Assembly (NCBI GenBank): GCA_963707665.1
Contig: CAVPQU010000002.1
Span: forward strand, 1 to 64,000
Source of the DNA: DATJCV01 sp963707665
GTDB lineage: Bacteria > Pseudomonadota > Gammaproteobacteria > Burkholderiales > Burkholderiaceae_D
Length of the DNA stretch: 64,000 nucleotides
Direction: 5' to 3'
The notes beneath the pieces were generated by a model that did not search any database, had not been told where the DNA came from, and worked only from the letters and a program-made list of their open reading frames with translations. Positions 1 to 10,021 of this stretch are shown here, piece after piece (the first letter of the stretch is position 1; every line of letters begins with the position of its first letter). The translations under genes and the position numbers were made by a program.

Positions 1-345
1 AATGCCGAGCACAAGCTGTGGCCGGGCCAGTACGTCAACGCGCGGCTGGTGCTGGGCCAGCGCCGGCAGGCGCTGACGGTGCCGGCGGCCGTGGTGCAGC
101 GCGGGCCGAACGGCGTCTACGCCTATGTGGTCGACGCCGACAGCACGGCGCGCATGCAGCCGATCCAGGTGGCCGACATCCAGGACGGCGTGGCCGTCAT
201 CGAGCACGGCTTGAGCGCCGGCCAGCGCGTGGTGCTGGACGGCCAGTACAAGCTGAAAGCCGGGCTGCGCGTCGCCGAGTCGAGCGCCCAGAACGGCAGC
301 GCCAGCGCCGCTCAGCCGCCGCCCGCGCCGGGGAGCGCCAAATGA
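1..345 (+). CDS. RND efflux periplasmic adaptor (MdtA/HlyD type), C-terminal part
   Basis: This is the last 114 codons of a membrane-fusion protein that would bridge an inner-membrane RND pump and an outer-membrane channel in the periplasm. The reading frame is open from base 1, so the gene starts outside the window. The visible part contains the WPGQYVNARLVL strand followed by LTVPAAVVQRGPNGVYAYVV, typical of the membrane-proximal beta domain of MdtA/MexA proteins, and ends in an Ala/Pro-rich tail. Its TGA overlaps the ATG of the pump gene (ATGA at 342), so the two are translationally coupled in one operon. Family assignment is firm; the substrate is not visible. Confidence 0.9.
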   Translation, partial: NAEHKLWPGQYVNARLVLGQRRQALTVPAAVVQRGPNGVYAYVVDADSTARMQPIQVADIQDGVAVIEHGLSAGQRVVLDGQYKLKAGLRVAESSAQNGSASAAQPPPAPGSAK

Positions 346-3300
346 GCGTTTCCGCCGGCTTCATCAAGCGGCCGATCGGCACCTCGCTGCTGGCGCTGGC
401 CTTGTTCCTGGTGGGCGCGGCGGTGTGGCAGTTGCTGCCGGTGGCGCCGCTGCCGCAGGTCGATTTCCCGACCATCCAGGTGACGGCCAGGCTGCCGGGC
501 GGCAGTCCGGAAACCATGGCGGCCAGCGTGGCGCAACCGCTGGAGCGGCAGTTTTCACTGATCGCCGGGCTTGTCGCAAATGACCTCGATCAGCGCGCTC
601 GGGCTGGCGCAGATCACGCTGCAGTTCGATCTCAACCGCAACATCGACGGCGCCGCGCTCGACGTCCAGACCGCGATCAACGCCGCCAGCGGCCAGTTGC
701 CGGCCAATCTGCCGAACCCGCCGACCTTCCGCAAGATCAACCCGGCCGATTTTTCGATCCTGATCCTGGCGGTGCAATCGGATACCTTGCCGCTGACCAC
801 GGTCAACGATTTCGCCGACAACATCCTGGCCCAGCAGATTTCGCAGATTTCAGGCGTCGGCCAGGTGGTCATCTTCGGCCCGCAAAAGCCCGCGGTGCGC
901 ATCCAGGTCGATCCCGGCAAGCTGGCGGCGCTCGGCATGAGCCTGGAGGACGTGCGCAGCGTCATCGCCAGCACCACGGTCAGCCAGCCCAAGGGCACGG
1001 TGGACGGCCGCAGCCAGAGCTTCACCGTCTACACCAACGATCAGCTGCTGGCGGCCGAGCCGTGGAACGACCAGGTGCTGGCCTACCGCAAGGGGGCACC
1101 GATCCGCGTGCGCGACATCGGCGTGGCGGTGGCCGGCCCGGAAGACGTCAAGCAGGCGGCATGGGTGTTCGCCGGCAAGGGCGCGGCCGCCGGCGAAGCC
1201 GTGCAGAACGGGCGCGCGCTGGTGATGGGCGTGATCAAGGAACCGGGCGCCAATGTGATCGCCACGGTGCAGCGCGTCAAGGAGGCGCTGCCGCGGCTGC
1301 AGGCGGCGATTCCGCCCACGGTGCGCGTGACCACGCTGATCGACCGCACCCAGACCATCCGCGCCTCGGTGCTCGATGTCGAGCTGACCCTGCTGCTGAC
1401 GATTGCGCTGGTGGTGATGGTGATCTTCGTCTTCCTGCGCAATGTGCCGGCGACGCTGATCCCGAGCGTCACCGTGCCGCTGGCGCTGCTGGGCACGGCG
1501 GCCGTCATGTACCTGGTCGGTTTCAGCCTGGACAACCTGTCGCTGATGGCGCTGACGATCTCGGTCGGCTTCGTGGTCGACGACGCCATCGTGATGCTGG
1601 AGAACATCTACCGCCACGTCGAGGAAGGCATGGCGCCGCTGGAGGCCGCCTACAAGGGCGCCGCCGAAATCGGCTTCACCATCATTTCGATTTCGGTGTC
1701 GCTGGTGGCGGTCTTCATCCCGCTGCTGTTGATGGGCGGCATCGTCGGCCGCCTGTTCCGCGAATTCGCCGTCACGGTGACGCTGACCATCGCGATGTCG
1801 GTGGCGATTTCGCTGACGCTGACGCCGATGCTGTGTTCGCGCTTCCTGAAGAACCGCGAAGGACAGACGCACGGCCGCATCTATCAATGGTTCGAGCATG
1901 GTTTCGACATGCTGCTGAACGGCTACCGGCGCGGCCTGCATCTGGTGCTGCGCCATCAGTTCATCACCCTGTGCGTGTTTTTGGCGACGCTGGCGGCCAC
2001 CGTGCTGCTGTTCATCGCGATCCCGAAGGGCTTTTTCCCGCAGCAGGATACCGGCTTCATCTTCGGTTCCGCCGAATCGGCGCAGGACACCTCGTTTGCC
2101 GCCATGAACCGGCGCATGCTGGCACTGGCCGACGTCATCCGCCAGGACCCGGCGGTCGCCAACTTCGGCATGAGCGGCGGCCAGACCACCTTCAACACCG
2201 GCGTCTTTTTCATCGGCCTGAAGCCGAAAGACGAAGGCCGCAAGGCCAGCGCGGACGAGGTGATCGCGCGTCTGCGGCCGAAACTGGCGCAGATCGAAGG
2301 CGTCAACCTGTTCATGCAGGCCGGCCAGGACATCAATGTCGGCGGCCGCCTGTCGCGTACCCAGTACCAGTACACCCTGACCGACGCCAACCTGGACGAG
2401 CTGAACGAATGGGCGCCGAAGCTGCTGGAGCGCCTGCGCCAGCTGCCGCAGCTGACCGATCTCGCCTCCGACCAGCAGAACGCGGCGGCCACCGCGACCC
2501 TGACCATCGACCGCGCGCGCGCTTCCAGCTTCGGCATTTCGCCGGCGCTGATCGATGCCACCATCTACAACGCCATCGGCCAGCGCCAGGTGGCGCAATA
2601 TTTCACCCAGATCAACAGCTACCACGTGGTGCTGGAAGTCACGCCGGAGCTGCAGCAGGACCCCAGCCTGTTCAGCAAGCTGTATCTGACCTCGCCGCTG
2701 ACCGGCCAGCAGGTGCCGCTGTCGGCCTTCGTCAGCATCGATACCAGCAAGACCGGCTATCTGTCGATCAACCATCAAAGCCAGTTCCCGGCGGTGACGC
2801 TGTCGTTCAACCTGGCGCCCGGCGTGGCGCTGGGCGATGCGGTCGACGCCATCCAGAAGGCGCAGGCCGGCCTGGGCGCACCGCCCTCCCTGAGCGGGTC
2901 GTTCCAGGGCACCGCGCGCGCCTTCGGCGAATCGCTGGCGACGCAGCCCTACCTGATCGCCGCCGCGCTGGTGGCGGTGTACATCGTCCTGGGCCTTCTT
3001 TACGAAAGCTACATCCATCCGTTGACGATCCTGTCGACGCTGCCTTCGGCCGGCGTCGGCGCCTTGCTGATCCTGATGCTGGGCGGCTACGACCTGTCGG
3101 TGATCGCGCTGATCGGCATCATCCTCTTGATCGGCATCGTCAAGAAGAACGGCATCATGATGGTCGATTTCGCCCTGACCGCCGAGCGCGAGCAGGGACT
3201 GGAGCCGCGCGAGGCGATCTACCAGGCCTGCCTGCTGCGTTTCCGGCCGATCATGATGACCACCATGTGCGCGCTGCTGGCCGGCTTGCCGCTGATGCTG

Positions 3301-3489
3301 GGCACCGGCGCCGGCTCGGAACTGCGCCGCCCGCTCGGCTTCGCCATGGTCGGCGGCCTGCTGCTGTCGCAGGCGATGACGTTGTTTACGACGCCGGTGG
3401 TCTATCTGTACCTCGACCGCGCGCATTTCTGGTTCATGCGGCGCAAAGAAGCGCGCCGCGCCGCCCGCGAGTCCTCGATTCCGGCCTGA
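342..3489 (+). CDS. RND efflux permease, MdtB/MdtC-like (one frameshift)
   Basis: This is the inner-membrane proton-driven pump of a tripartite RND efflux system. The start is the ATG overlapping the adaptor stop. The first 76 codons (FIKRPIGTSLLALALFLVG, then PLERQFSLIAG) are in one frame; at about 570 an extra base (GGGCTTGTCG where GGGCTGTCG is expected) moves the rest (LSQMTSISALG onward) to another frame that stays open to 3489. Repaired length is about 1048 aa, normal for MdtB/MdtC/MuxB. Visible marks are the TM4 proton-relay segment GFVVDDAIVMLENIYRH with paired Asp and the C-terminal GIVKKNGIMMVDFA helix. Because both halves are well conserved, the break is probably a sequence error and not a real null allele. 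Confidence 0.9.
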
Positions 3490-3630
3490 TCCGGGCGCCG
3501 GCAACTGCGGTGCCACTCCCCGCTACCCCACGCCGTACCATGATGCCTTGCGGCAACCACACTTCGTGTCACAATCGACGTTGCCGGCACATGCACGGTA
3601 GGTTCCATCCCTTAGCCATTTGAAAATTCC

Positions 3631-4644
3631 ATGTCCGATCAAATCAAATTTGCTCCGGTTGTCATCGCCTCCTACCTGCTGATGGCGGCAGCGCTGCTGC
3701 TGGTGATGGGCACCGGCTTGCTGGCGGCACTGTTTTCCGGCCTGCTGGTGTATTCGCTGGTGCACCTGCTGACGCCGGCGCTGGGCCAGAAAATCAGCGG
3801 CGAACGCGCGCGCATGATCGCGGTGGCGCTGCTCGGCGCGCTGATCGTGGCGCTGCTGAGCGCCGCCATCTGGGGCCTGGTGACGTTTTTCCAGAGCGAT
3901 GCCGGCAGCGTACAGGTGCTGCTGCAGCGCATGGCCGACATCATCGAAGCCTCGCGCAGCCAGATTCCCGACTGGCTGCGCGACAACCTGCCGCAGAATG
4001 CCGAAGCGATCCGCGAACTGTTCACGGTCTGGCTGCGCGAGCATGCGGCGCAGGCCAAGACGCTGGGGCAGGAGGCCGGACGCACCATCGCGCACTTGTT
4101 GATCGGCATGGTGATCGGCGCCATGGCCGCGCTCTACAACACCAAGACGCTGAGCAACTACCGGCCGCTGGCGGCAGCGCTGCACGGGCGCATCGTCAAC
4201 CTGGAGCAATCATTTCGCAACGTGGTGTTCGCCCAGGTCCGGATCGCCGCCATCAACGCCGTGCTGACCGGGATCTACCTGATGGTGATTCTGCCGATGG
4301 CCGGCGTCCATCTGCCGCTGACCAAGAGCATGATCGCCATCACCTTCTTCGCCGGCCTGCTGCCAGTGATCGGCAACCTGATTTCAAACACGGTGCTGGT
4401 GGTGGTCGGCCTGTCGCATTCGTTGTACATCGCGGTGGCGTCGCTGGCGTTCCTGATGCTGATCCACAAGCTGGAATATTTCCTGAACGCCAAGATCATC
4501 GGCTCGCACATCAACGCCAAGGTCTGGGAACTGCTGACCGCGATGCTGGCGATGGAAGCGCTGTTCGGCATCCCGGGCGTGATCGCGGCGCCGGTGCTGT
4601 ATGCCTATGTCAAGAAGGAGTTGAATGATCGGGCGCTGGTGTGA
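3631..4644 (+). CDS. AI-2E/PerM family membrane transporter
   Basis: A 337-aa polytopic membrane protein of the AI-2E exporter/PerM family. Two hydrophobic helices lie at residues 10-45 and a third at 60-85, then a soluble amphipathic stretch (SQIPDWLRDNLPQNAEAI, about 110-150), then a block of helices with the family hallmarks VVFAQVRIAAINAVLTG and FFAGLLPVIGNLISN. The ATG at 3631 follows a 140-base spacer after the pump gene and has no strong ribosome-binding site, so it is probably a separate transcription unit. Members export autoinducer-2 or act as Na+/H+ exchangers; the substrate here cannot be read from sequence. Confidence 0.85.
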   Translation: MSDQIKFAPVVIASYLLMAAALLLVMGTGLLAALFSGLLVYSLVHLLTPALGQKISGERARMIAVALLGALIVALLSAAIWGLVTFFQSDAGSVQVLLQRMADIIEASRSQIPDWLRDNLPQNAEAIRELFTVWLREHAAQAKTLGQEAGRTIAHLLIGMVIGAMAALYNTKTLSNYRPLAAALHGRIVNLEQSFRNVVFAQVRIAAINAVLTGIYLMVILPMAGVHLPLTKSMIAITFFAGLLPVIGNLISNTVLVVVGLSHSLYIAVASLAFLMLIHKLEYFLNAKIIGSHINAKVWELLTAMLAMEALFGIPGVIAAPVLYAYVKKELNDRALV

Positions 4645-4653
4645 GGCGCTTGC

Positions 4654-5694
4654 TTAGCGCGCCGCCAGGTGCGCCGACCACGCCTTGAGGAAGCCGAGCG
4701 TCACGCGCGCGGCGTTGCGCTGGGCGATGCCCGAGCTGAAGAACTGCCCGACCATTTCCGGCTGGTGGTCGCTGCCGGCGAGATCCGACAGGCTGCGGAA
4801 GCCGATGAACGGCACCTGATTGGCATAGGCGACATGCGCGACGCCGGCGGTTTCCATGTCGACCGAATCGGCCCCCAGGTTCTGGTGCAGATAGTCGCGA
4901 TAACGGGCACTGGCGACGAAGGTGCTGCCCGACAGGCCACGCGCGCCGATCACCACCGCCGGCGCGCTGCACGCCTGACTTGGCGGACAGATCGCCTCCA
5001 GCGATGACGCAACAGCCGGCAGCGCGGCGCGCGCCACGGCCAGCATCGCAGCGTCGGCCGGATAATCGGTGCGCATTTCGCCCTGCGCGATCGGTGCGCC
5101 GCTGACGCTGTCGCGCAGCGCCACCTGCTGGTAATTGGCGCCGTTGACGACATTGGTCTTGCGCAGGAACTGGCCGTCGTCATAGGGCGTGCGCATGTCC
5201 GCCAGCTCCAGCCCGAGACAGGAAATATCGCCCGCCGTCGCCCCGCACGGCTGCGGCAGCGTGCGGTCGGCGCCGTAATAGGTTTCCTGCTGCAGCATCC
5301 AGTTTTGCGCCACCAGCACGTCGCCGACCTTGTGCTGCGGATTGAGACCGCCGGCGATGCCGGAAAACATGAGATGGCTGATGCGGAAATGGTCGAGCAT
5401 CAGCTGCGTCACCATCACCGCGTTCGGCAGGCTGATGCCGGACAGCACCAGCGCCACCGGCGCTCCCTCCAGTTTGCCCAGCATGAAGCGGTTGCCATTG
5501 ACGCGCAGCTCGCGCGGCTCCTGCATCTGCGCGATCAACAGGTCGGCTTCCTGGCCGAAGGCGGCGATGATGCCGATGCGTGGCGTGCATTCGGACAGGC
5601 AGGCCGGCGGCGTTTCGCTGCTGTTGGCGCTGACGCAGCCGCCCAGCAGAAAGGGCAGGGCAGCCAAAAGCAGAGGGAGCAGGAACTTGCGCAT
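4654..5694 (-). CDS. MTA/SAH nucleosidase-like (purine nucleoside phosphorylase fold) lipoprotein
   Basis: I place the start at the ATG at 5694 because it gives a clean lipoprotein signal: MRKFLLPLLLAALPFLLGGC with the lipobox LGGC, predicting a 346-aa lipid-anchored envelope protein. The mature part begins PRIGIIAAFGQEADLL and continues LVLSGISLPNAVMVTQLMLDH, MFSGIAGGL and SVDMETAGVAHVAYANQVPFIGFRSLSD. The last segment carries the Met-Glu-Thr and downstream Arg-Ser-Leu-Ser-Asp residues conserved in PNP_UDP_1 nucleosidases (the Asp is the catalytic acid in MTAN). It is longer than cytoplasmic MTAN (about 230 aa), with an insert around residues 130-230. An envelope-anchored member suggests nucleoside salvage in the periplasm, an inference. 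It is convergent with the preceding gene. Confidence 0.8.
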   Translation of the reverse strand: MRKFLLPLLLAALPFLLGGCVSANSSETPPACLSECTPRIGIIAAFGQEADLLIAQMQEPRELRVNGNRFMLGKLEGAPVALVLSGISLPNAVMVTQLMLDHFRISHLMFSGIAGGLNPQHKVGDVLVAQNWMLQQETYYGADRTLPQPCGATAGDISCLGLELADMRTPYDDGQFLRKTNVVNGANYQQVALRDSVSGAPIAQGEMRTDYPADAAMLAVARAALPAVASSLEAICPPSQACSAPAVVIGARGLSGSTFVASARYRDYLHQNLGADSVDMETAGVAHVAYANQVPFIGFRSLSDLAGSDHQPEMVGQFFSSGIAQRNAARVTLGFLKAWSAHLAAR

Positions 5695-5945
5695 CGGGAA
5701 ACTCGTGGGGAAAAATTGCAAGGATGCTAGCACGCAGGGAATCGGCTGCGTACCGGCGACGACCTAGTCAGAGGTTGGCTGCAAATTTCTGTGGCAGGTC
5801 AAGCTTGTCGGCGCAGCGCTCCTCTCGAATGATGGGATGGGCGTCTCTGTTCGGTTCGATTGTTGCCAATACAGGCGTACACATCGTTTTTCACTAAATC
5901 GTCTGAATGGCCACGTGCCCTCCAGCAACTTCGCCATGAACCGGT

Positions 5946-6409
5946 TTACAAGTACTCTTGAAGAGCCTTGAAGTACTCTTCATCCTCGCCATCTGCGAAG
6001 GTGCCCAGCGTAGCGCCTAGCCACGATTGTGGCAAGGTCATTGTGTGACACTTAACTTGTTGCGAGCGCCACGCAGTTGAGACGAAACACGGTTCAGTTT
6101 GGCTGCCAGTGTCTCAAGGTGAGTGCGCAATTGGATTGACCAGCCACCATAGGTAAGCACGTAATCAATCCCGAGCGTGACGTTTCCGCTCACAACGGCT
6201 CGGTCGTGGAGTGTGGCGATCTGAAGCAAAGCATATTCTTGACTAATAACACTAAGAGCGTGCCAATGCGTCGCCGGCCCACGAATTCTGAAGTTCTGTC
6301 GGCGCGCGGATTCTTATCAAATAGTTCGCGATGATTTAGCCAAGCACTCATAGGCCCAATCACAGAGTTTGCAGAATTCCACAACGACTGATGCAGATAG
6401 AGCGGACAT
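5946..6409 (-). pseudogene. AbiU2-like (HEPN) abortive-infection protein, frameshifted
   Basis: Reading the minus strand through several frame changes recovers one protein: MSALSASVVVEFCKLCDWAYEC, then WLNHRELFDKNPRADRTSEF, then GPATHWHALSVISQEYALLQIATLHD, NVTLGIDYVLTYGGW, LAAKLNRVSSQLRGARNKL, then SHNDLATIVA and finally TLGTFADGEDEEYFKALQEYL with TAA at 5946. The pattern HRELFD, YALLQIATLHD, LTIDY-like and ARNKxxSHND matches the AbiU2/HEPN family linked to phage abortive infection. Breaks lie near 6325, 6275, 6050 and 6015. The ATG at 6409 is 12 bases after the stop of the preceding small gene. Whether the breaks are real decay or sequence error cannot be decided here; the reconstructed length is about 154 aa. 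Confidence 0.65.
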
Positions 6410-6421
6410 TGGTATGACCAA

Positions 6422-6583
6422 TTAGAGGTTAATGAAAATAACCACGATCACGATTCCTATTGCAATTGCATAGTCAACCTTGTTTAGACTCAGATCATTG
6501 TTCCCGGACTTTATGAAGTAACGTATTCCAATGGGGATCATCAGAAGCAAGAAAACCAGCCCCTTGATTTCTTCCTTAGTCAT
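6422..6583 (-). CDS. Small two-helix membrane protein, unknown
   Basis: A 53-aa protein starting MTKEEIKGLVFLLLMIPIGI. It has two predicted membrane helices, residues about 8-24 and 35-52, joined by a short polar loop with SGNNDLSLNKVD. The start is supported by an AGGA ribosome-binding site eight bases upstream, which overlaps the stop of the preceding unit. It ends 12 bases before the AbiU2-like start, so co-transcription is likely. I do not recognise a family. A tiny membrane partner beside an abortive-infection gene could be functional, but that is only suggested by position. Confidence 0.5.
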   Translation of the reverse strand: MTKEEIKGLVFLLLMIPIGIRYFIKSGNNDLSLNKVDYAIAIGIVIVVIFINL

Positions 6584-6587
6584 GTCT

Positions 6588-6853
6588 CTATTCCTCGACT
6601 TGACGCTTCTGCTTCGCTTGTGGATTGGACGCCCAACGTTTGATATACATCTTTTCAGGCGCATGCCCCAATGGAATAGGTGTATAGCGCATCCCTAATG
6701 TGCGCAACATACTGATTTAATTCCTCAATCCTCTGATGACGTCGAGTCGTGACACTCAGCCCGCCCAAACTGCGGGGAAACACGTAAAAGTGGATTCAGT
6801 CAGAGCAAGCGCCGATAAATTTGCTTCACGTCATCACTGCAGCAAGTTGCCAT
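6588..6853 (-). pseudogene. Possible small unknown gene, frame-broken
   Basis: On the minus strand an ATG at 6853 gives MATCCSDDVKQIYRRLL, and after frame changes near 6800, 6775 and 6680 the text continues RSLGGLSVTTRRHQRIEELNQYV, AHIRDAL and PLGHAPEKMYIKRWASN to a TAG at 6588. The pieces look protein-like and the end meshes with the ribosome-binding site of the next gene, but I cannot name a family and three breaks in 266 bases make this reconstruction tentative. It may be non-coding. Confidence 0.25.
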
Positions 6854-6971
6854 GATGACACAAGATCGCCCCGTTTTAGGCAGGGTCAGGGCAGTCCTTG
6901 AATACTCGTCGTATGGGTATCTTGAGTCGGGCGTTACGCGGATGTTTTTCGCGCATACCCAGGAGAATGGG

Positions 6972-8239
6972 TCAGCGCCGGGTTTCCGCCAGCCACGCCA
7001 GCACGCCTTGCGCCGCCCAGCGGCCGCTGGCGAAGCAGGCGGTCAGCAGATAGCCGCCGGTCGGCGCTTCCCAGTCCAGCATTTCGCCGGCGCAGAACAC
7101 GCCCGGCAAATCGCTTAGCATCAGCCGCGCATCGAGCGCCTCGAACTGCACGCCGCCGGCGCTGCTGATCGCTTCGTCGATCGGGCGCGGCGCGAGCAGG
7201 CGCAGCGGCAGCGCCTTGATCGCCGCCGCCAGCCGCGCCGGATCGCGGAATTCCTCGGCGCGTAGTCAGTTCGCGCAGCAGGCCGGCTTTGACGCCGTCG
7301 ATGCCGAGCCGGCTTTGCAGATGGCTGGACAGCGAGCGCGAGCCGCGCGGGCGCGCCAGTTCGGCGGCGACCCAGGCAAGTTCGCGCGCCGGCAGCAGGT
7401 CGAGCCGCAGTTCGGCGCTGCCGTCGGCGGCGATGGCGTCGCGCAGCATGCCCGACCAGGCATAGATCAGGCTGCCTTCGACGCCGCCGGCGGTGATCAG
7501 CGAATTCGCCTTGCGCGTGTGGCGGCGGCCGGCGGCGTCGGTGAAGCTGGCGGCCACCGACTTCAGCGGCTGGCCGGCAAAGCGTTCGGAAAATGCGCGC
7601 TCCAGCCGGTTTCGAAGCCGCAATTGGCCGGCAGCAGCGGCGTCACCGCGACGCCGTGCTGCGCCAGCAGCGGCAGCCAGGCGCCGTCGGAGCCGAGCCG
7701 CGCCCAGCTGCCGCCGCCGAGCGCCAGCACCACGGCGTCGGCGTCGACCAGGCGTTCGCCGTCGGCGGCGTGCGAAGCGCAATTGCCGCCTGCCGTCGGC
7801 GCCTTCGCTCCAGCCGAGCCAGCGATGGCGCATGTGAAACTGCACGCCGGCCTGGCGCAGCTGGTGCAGCCAGGCGCGCAGCAAGGGCGCGGCTTTCATG
7901 TCGAGCGGGAACACGCGGCCCGAGCTGCCGACGAAGGTGTCGATGCCGAGCTCGCTGCGCCCAGGCCCGCAACTCCGATGGGCCGAACTGGTCCAGCCAC
8001 GGCCCGACTTGCGCCGCGCGCGCGCCGTAGCGCGTGAGGAAAGCGGCGGCCGGTTCGGCGTGGGTGAGGTTCATGCCGCCCTTGCCGGCCAGCAGGAACT
8101 TGCGTCCGACCGAGGGCATGGCGTCGTACAGATCGACGGCGGCGCCGCCGGCCGCCAGCGTTTGCGCCGCCATCAATCCGGCCGGGCCGCCGCCGATGAC
8201 GGCGACGCGCGGCGCTGGGGAGGTGTCGGCAGAAGTCAT
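6972..8239 (-). CDS. FAD-dependent oxidoreductase, HI0933/BaiN family (several frameshifts)
   Basis: The N-terminus is a Rossmann FAD-binding site, VAVIGGGPAGLMAAQTLAAGG, followed by the family signature GRKFLLAGKGGMNLTHAEP. Later segments are found in other frames: VFPLDMKAAPLLRAWL, ADAVVLALGGGSWARLGSDG, then LKSVAASFTDAAGR, GGVEGSLIYAWSGMLR, and finally a stretch ending GRWAAQGVLAWLAETRR with TGA at 6972. Breaks lie around 7965, 7790, 7600 and 7268. The total span corresponds to about 420 aa, the family's usual size. Members are flavoproteins of poorly known role. The gene is convergent with the low-GC patch and divergent from tag. I treat the breaks as probable sequence errors. Confidence 0.75.
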
Positions 8240-8358
8240 GGCGGGCGGAGTTGGGGATAGAGGAAACGCACCAGGAGCAGGGCGTCGGCCGCTGCGGCCA
8301 GGGCCTATACTGGCGCTTGCGCGGCTCGGGCCGCAATTTTACGCACATTCCGCACGCC

Positions 8359-8929
8359 ATGACTTCCTTGCTCCGCTGCAGCTGGGCCAACCCGGCCAAT
8401 CCGCACTATCTCGACTACCACGACCGCGAATGGGGCGTGCCCTGCCATGACGAGACGCGGCTGTTCGAAATGCTGAACCTGGAAGGCGCGCAGGCCGGCC
8501 TGAGTTGGGAAACCATCCTCAACAAGCGCGAACACTACCGGCGCGCGTTCGACGGCTGGGATGCGGAAAAGATCGCGCGCTACGACGATGCCAAGGTGGC
8601 GGCATTGCTGGCCGATCCCGGCATCGTGCGCAACCGGCTGAAGGTGGCGGCGGCGATCACCAATGCGCGCGCCTACTCTGCGGCTGCGCGAGGAAGAGGG
8701 CGGCCTCGATCCGTTCCTGTGGGCGTATGTGGACGGCACGCCGATCCGCAACGGCTGGCGCAGCATGGCCGAGGTGCCGGCCAAGACCGCGCTGTCGGAG
8801 CGGCTGTCGAAGGATCTGGCGCGGCGCGGCTTCAAGTTCGTCGGCGCCACCATCGTCTATGCCTACATGCAGGCGATCGGCATGGTGGACGATCATCTGG
8901 CCGGCTGCCATCGGGCCGCCGCGCGGTAA
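8359..8929 (+). CDS. tag: DNA-3-methyladenine glycosylase I (one frameshift)
   Basis: Base-excision repair enzyme removing 3-methyladenine from alkylated DNA. The N-terminus MTSLLRCSWANPANPHYLDYHDREWGV and EGAQAGLSWETILNKRE are diagnostic of Tag. The zinc-site residues expected from the E. coli enzyme are present: Cys near residue 7, His of YHDREWG, and His and Cys of the C-terminal DDHLAGC. An extra T near 8678 (TACTCTGCGG for TACCTGCGG-type sequence) splits the protein; repaired length is about 189 aa. Its 3' end overlaps the convergent regulator gene by up to 98 bases. Confidence 0.88.
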
Positions 8930-9314
8930 ACCAGCGCGGGAGGGATGCCGGCTCGGTATCGCTGGTATTGGCGGCTTGCACCAGGCACTTCGACAGCTTG
9001 TCGAAATGGAGTAGCGCGGCCTGGGTCAGGGTAATCTGCTTGCGCCGGCTGTCTTCGGTGTCGGCCAGCATGATCCAGCCTTTTTCGCGCATCGATTTCA
9101 GGCGGTTGTGCAGCGTTGCTGGCGAGCCGAGCGCCTGTTGCGCCATCATGTCGCGCACCGACAGCCGTCGTTGCTCCTGGCCGGCGCGCGCCACCAGGGT
9201 CAGGATCCGCTCTTCCAGCGGGTCCAGCGAAGGCAGCGACGGCAAGGCACGCAAGGCATCGGCCAGTTGCAGGAAACGCAGGTAGATATCGGCGGGACGT
9301 TTGGAGGTGTTCAT
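8832..9314 (-). CDS. Winged-helix transcriptional regulator (MarR-like)
   Basis: A 160-aa protein whose first 115 residues form a MarR-like winged helix: LDPLEERILTLVARAGQEQ, MMAQQALGSPATLHNRLKSM as recognition-helix region, and WIMLADTEDSRRKQITLT as wing. The last 45 residues are Arg/Pro-rich, lie antisense over the end of tag and look non-native, so the true stop may be nearer 8960 and lost through an indel. It is transcribed away from the membrane protein gene at 9412, with a 97-base AT-rich shared promoter region, so it may regulate that gene. The ligand is unknown. Confidence 0.7.
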   Translation of the reverse strand: MNTSKRPADIYLRFLQLADALRALPSLPSLDPLEERILTLVARAGQEQRRLSVRDMMAQQALGSPATLHNRLKSMREKGWIMLADTEDSRRKQITLTQAALLHFDKLSKCLVQAANTSDTEPASLPRWFTARRPDGSRPDDRPPCRSPACRHRRWWRRRT

Positions 9315-9411
9315 TGAACTAAAGCAGGTGAAATGGGCAGCGCGGGTAATCTATCATGCAATCAAGAAAGTCGTCTTTCCATTTTGCAATTATCGGATTG
9401 AAAATTAACGT

Positions 9412-9987
9412 ATGTTACAGCAGCTGCGCTTCAACCTGTCGATGCTGCTCGGTTCGGCATTGCTGTTTTTGTTGTCGTTCGGGCTGAATGAATGGCTGTT
9501 CGCCGGCTCCGAATTCGTGCGCGGCATCAACTGGATTTATCTGCCGGCCGGCATGCGGCTGTTATGCACGCTGCTGTTCGGCGGCGCCGGCGCGCTTGGC
9601 GTGTTGCTGGCGTCGTGCCTGACGTCCCTGCTGTATTACTTTCCCGGCGATCTCGAGCGCGCGCTCTTCGGCGCCGCCAGTTCGGCCGCTGCGCCGTACC
9701 TGGTGTATTTGCTGGCACAGAAGATATTCGGCTTGCGGGCATCGCTGACCAACCTGACCGCGCACCGCCTGTTGTGGCTGGTCATCCTGTACGCGCTTGC
9801 CAGCCCGTTGCTGCATCATGTCGGTTTCTGGCTGCGCGGCGACATGCACGGTACGCTGACCGGATTTATGGTGATGTTCGGCGGCGACCTGCTCGGCAGC
9901 CTGGTGGTGGTGTACACGATGAAATCGCTGCTGTGGTTGCTGTTACGTAAAAAACCGGGCACGGCGCCTTTGCCGCCGCTCGGATAA
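9412..9987 (+). CDS. MASE1-like integral membrane protein, unknown
   Basis: A 191-aa protein with five to six hydrophobic helices spanning nearly its whole length. The segment GINWIYLPAGMRLLCTLLFGGAGALGVLL resembles the first part of MASE1 sensory membrane domains (the aromatic-LPAG-LR pattern), but there is no attached kinase or GGDEF domain. The ATG at 9412 follows a low-GC spacer. It is divergent from the winged-helix regulator, which suggests regulation by that protein, an inference. I cannot assign a function. Confidence 0.65.
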   Translation: MLQQLRFNLSMLLGSALLFLLSFGLNEWLFAGSEFVRGINWIYLPAGMRLLCTLLFGGAGALGVLLASCLTSLLYYFPGDLERALFGAASSAAAPYLVYLLAQKIFGLRASLTNLTAHRLLWLVILYALASPLLHHVGFWLRGDMHGTLTGFMVMFGGDLLGSLVVVYTMKSLLWLLLRKKPGTAPLPPLG

Positions 9988-10021
9988 CTACGGCCTCAGC
10001 GCGCTTTTCAACTGTTGTAAT

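Larger units (their letters stand above)
5700..6950. other. Low-GC accessory patch
   Basis: This stretch drops to about 48-50% GC between flanks above 62% and has AT-rich codon usage unlike its neighbours. It holds three minus-strand reading units (described separately at 6588-6853, 6422-6583 and 5946-6409), all pointing the same way and spaced 4 to 12 bases apart, which looks like one small operon. From 5695 to 5945 I see no gene. The composition and the presence of an AbiU2-like gene suggest horizontal acquisition. No tRNA, integrase or attachment repeat is visible at its edges. Confidence 0.6.

Noticed and set aside
850..3516. Long open frame on the minus strand across the RND pump gene (also seen opposite metH at 53614-56367)
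   Set aside because: His/Gln/Arg-rich nonsense text typical of antisense frames in GC-rich genes; the plus-strand protein is well conserved.
6626..6650. Integron attC-like GCCCAAC in the low-GC patch
   Set aside because: No paired R'/R'' and L boxes and no integrase; the string is too short to mean anything.
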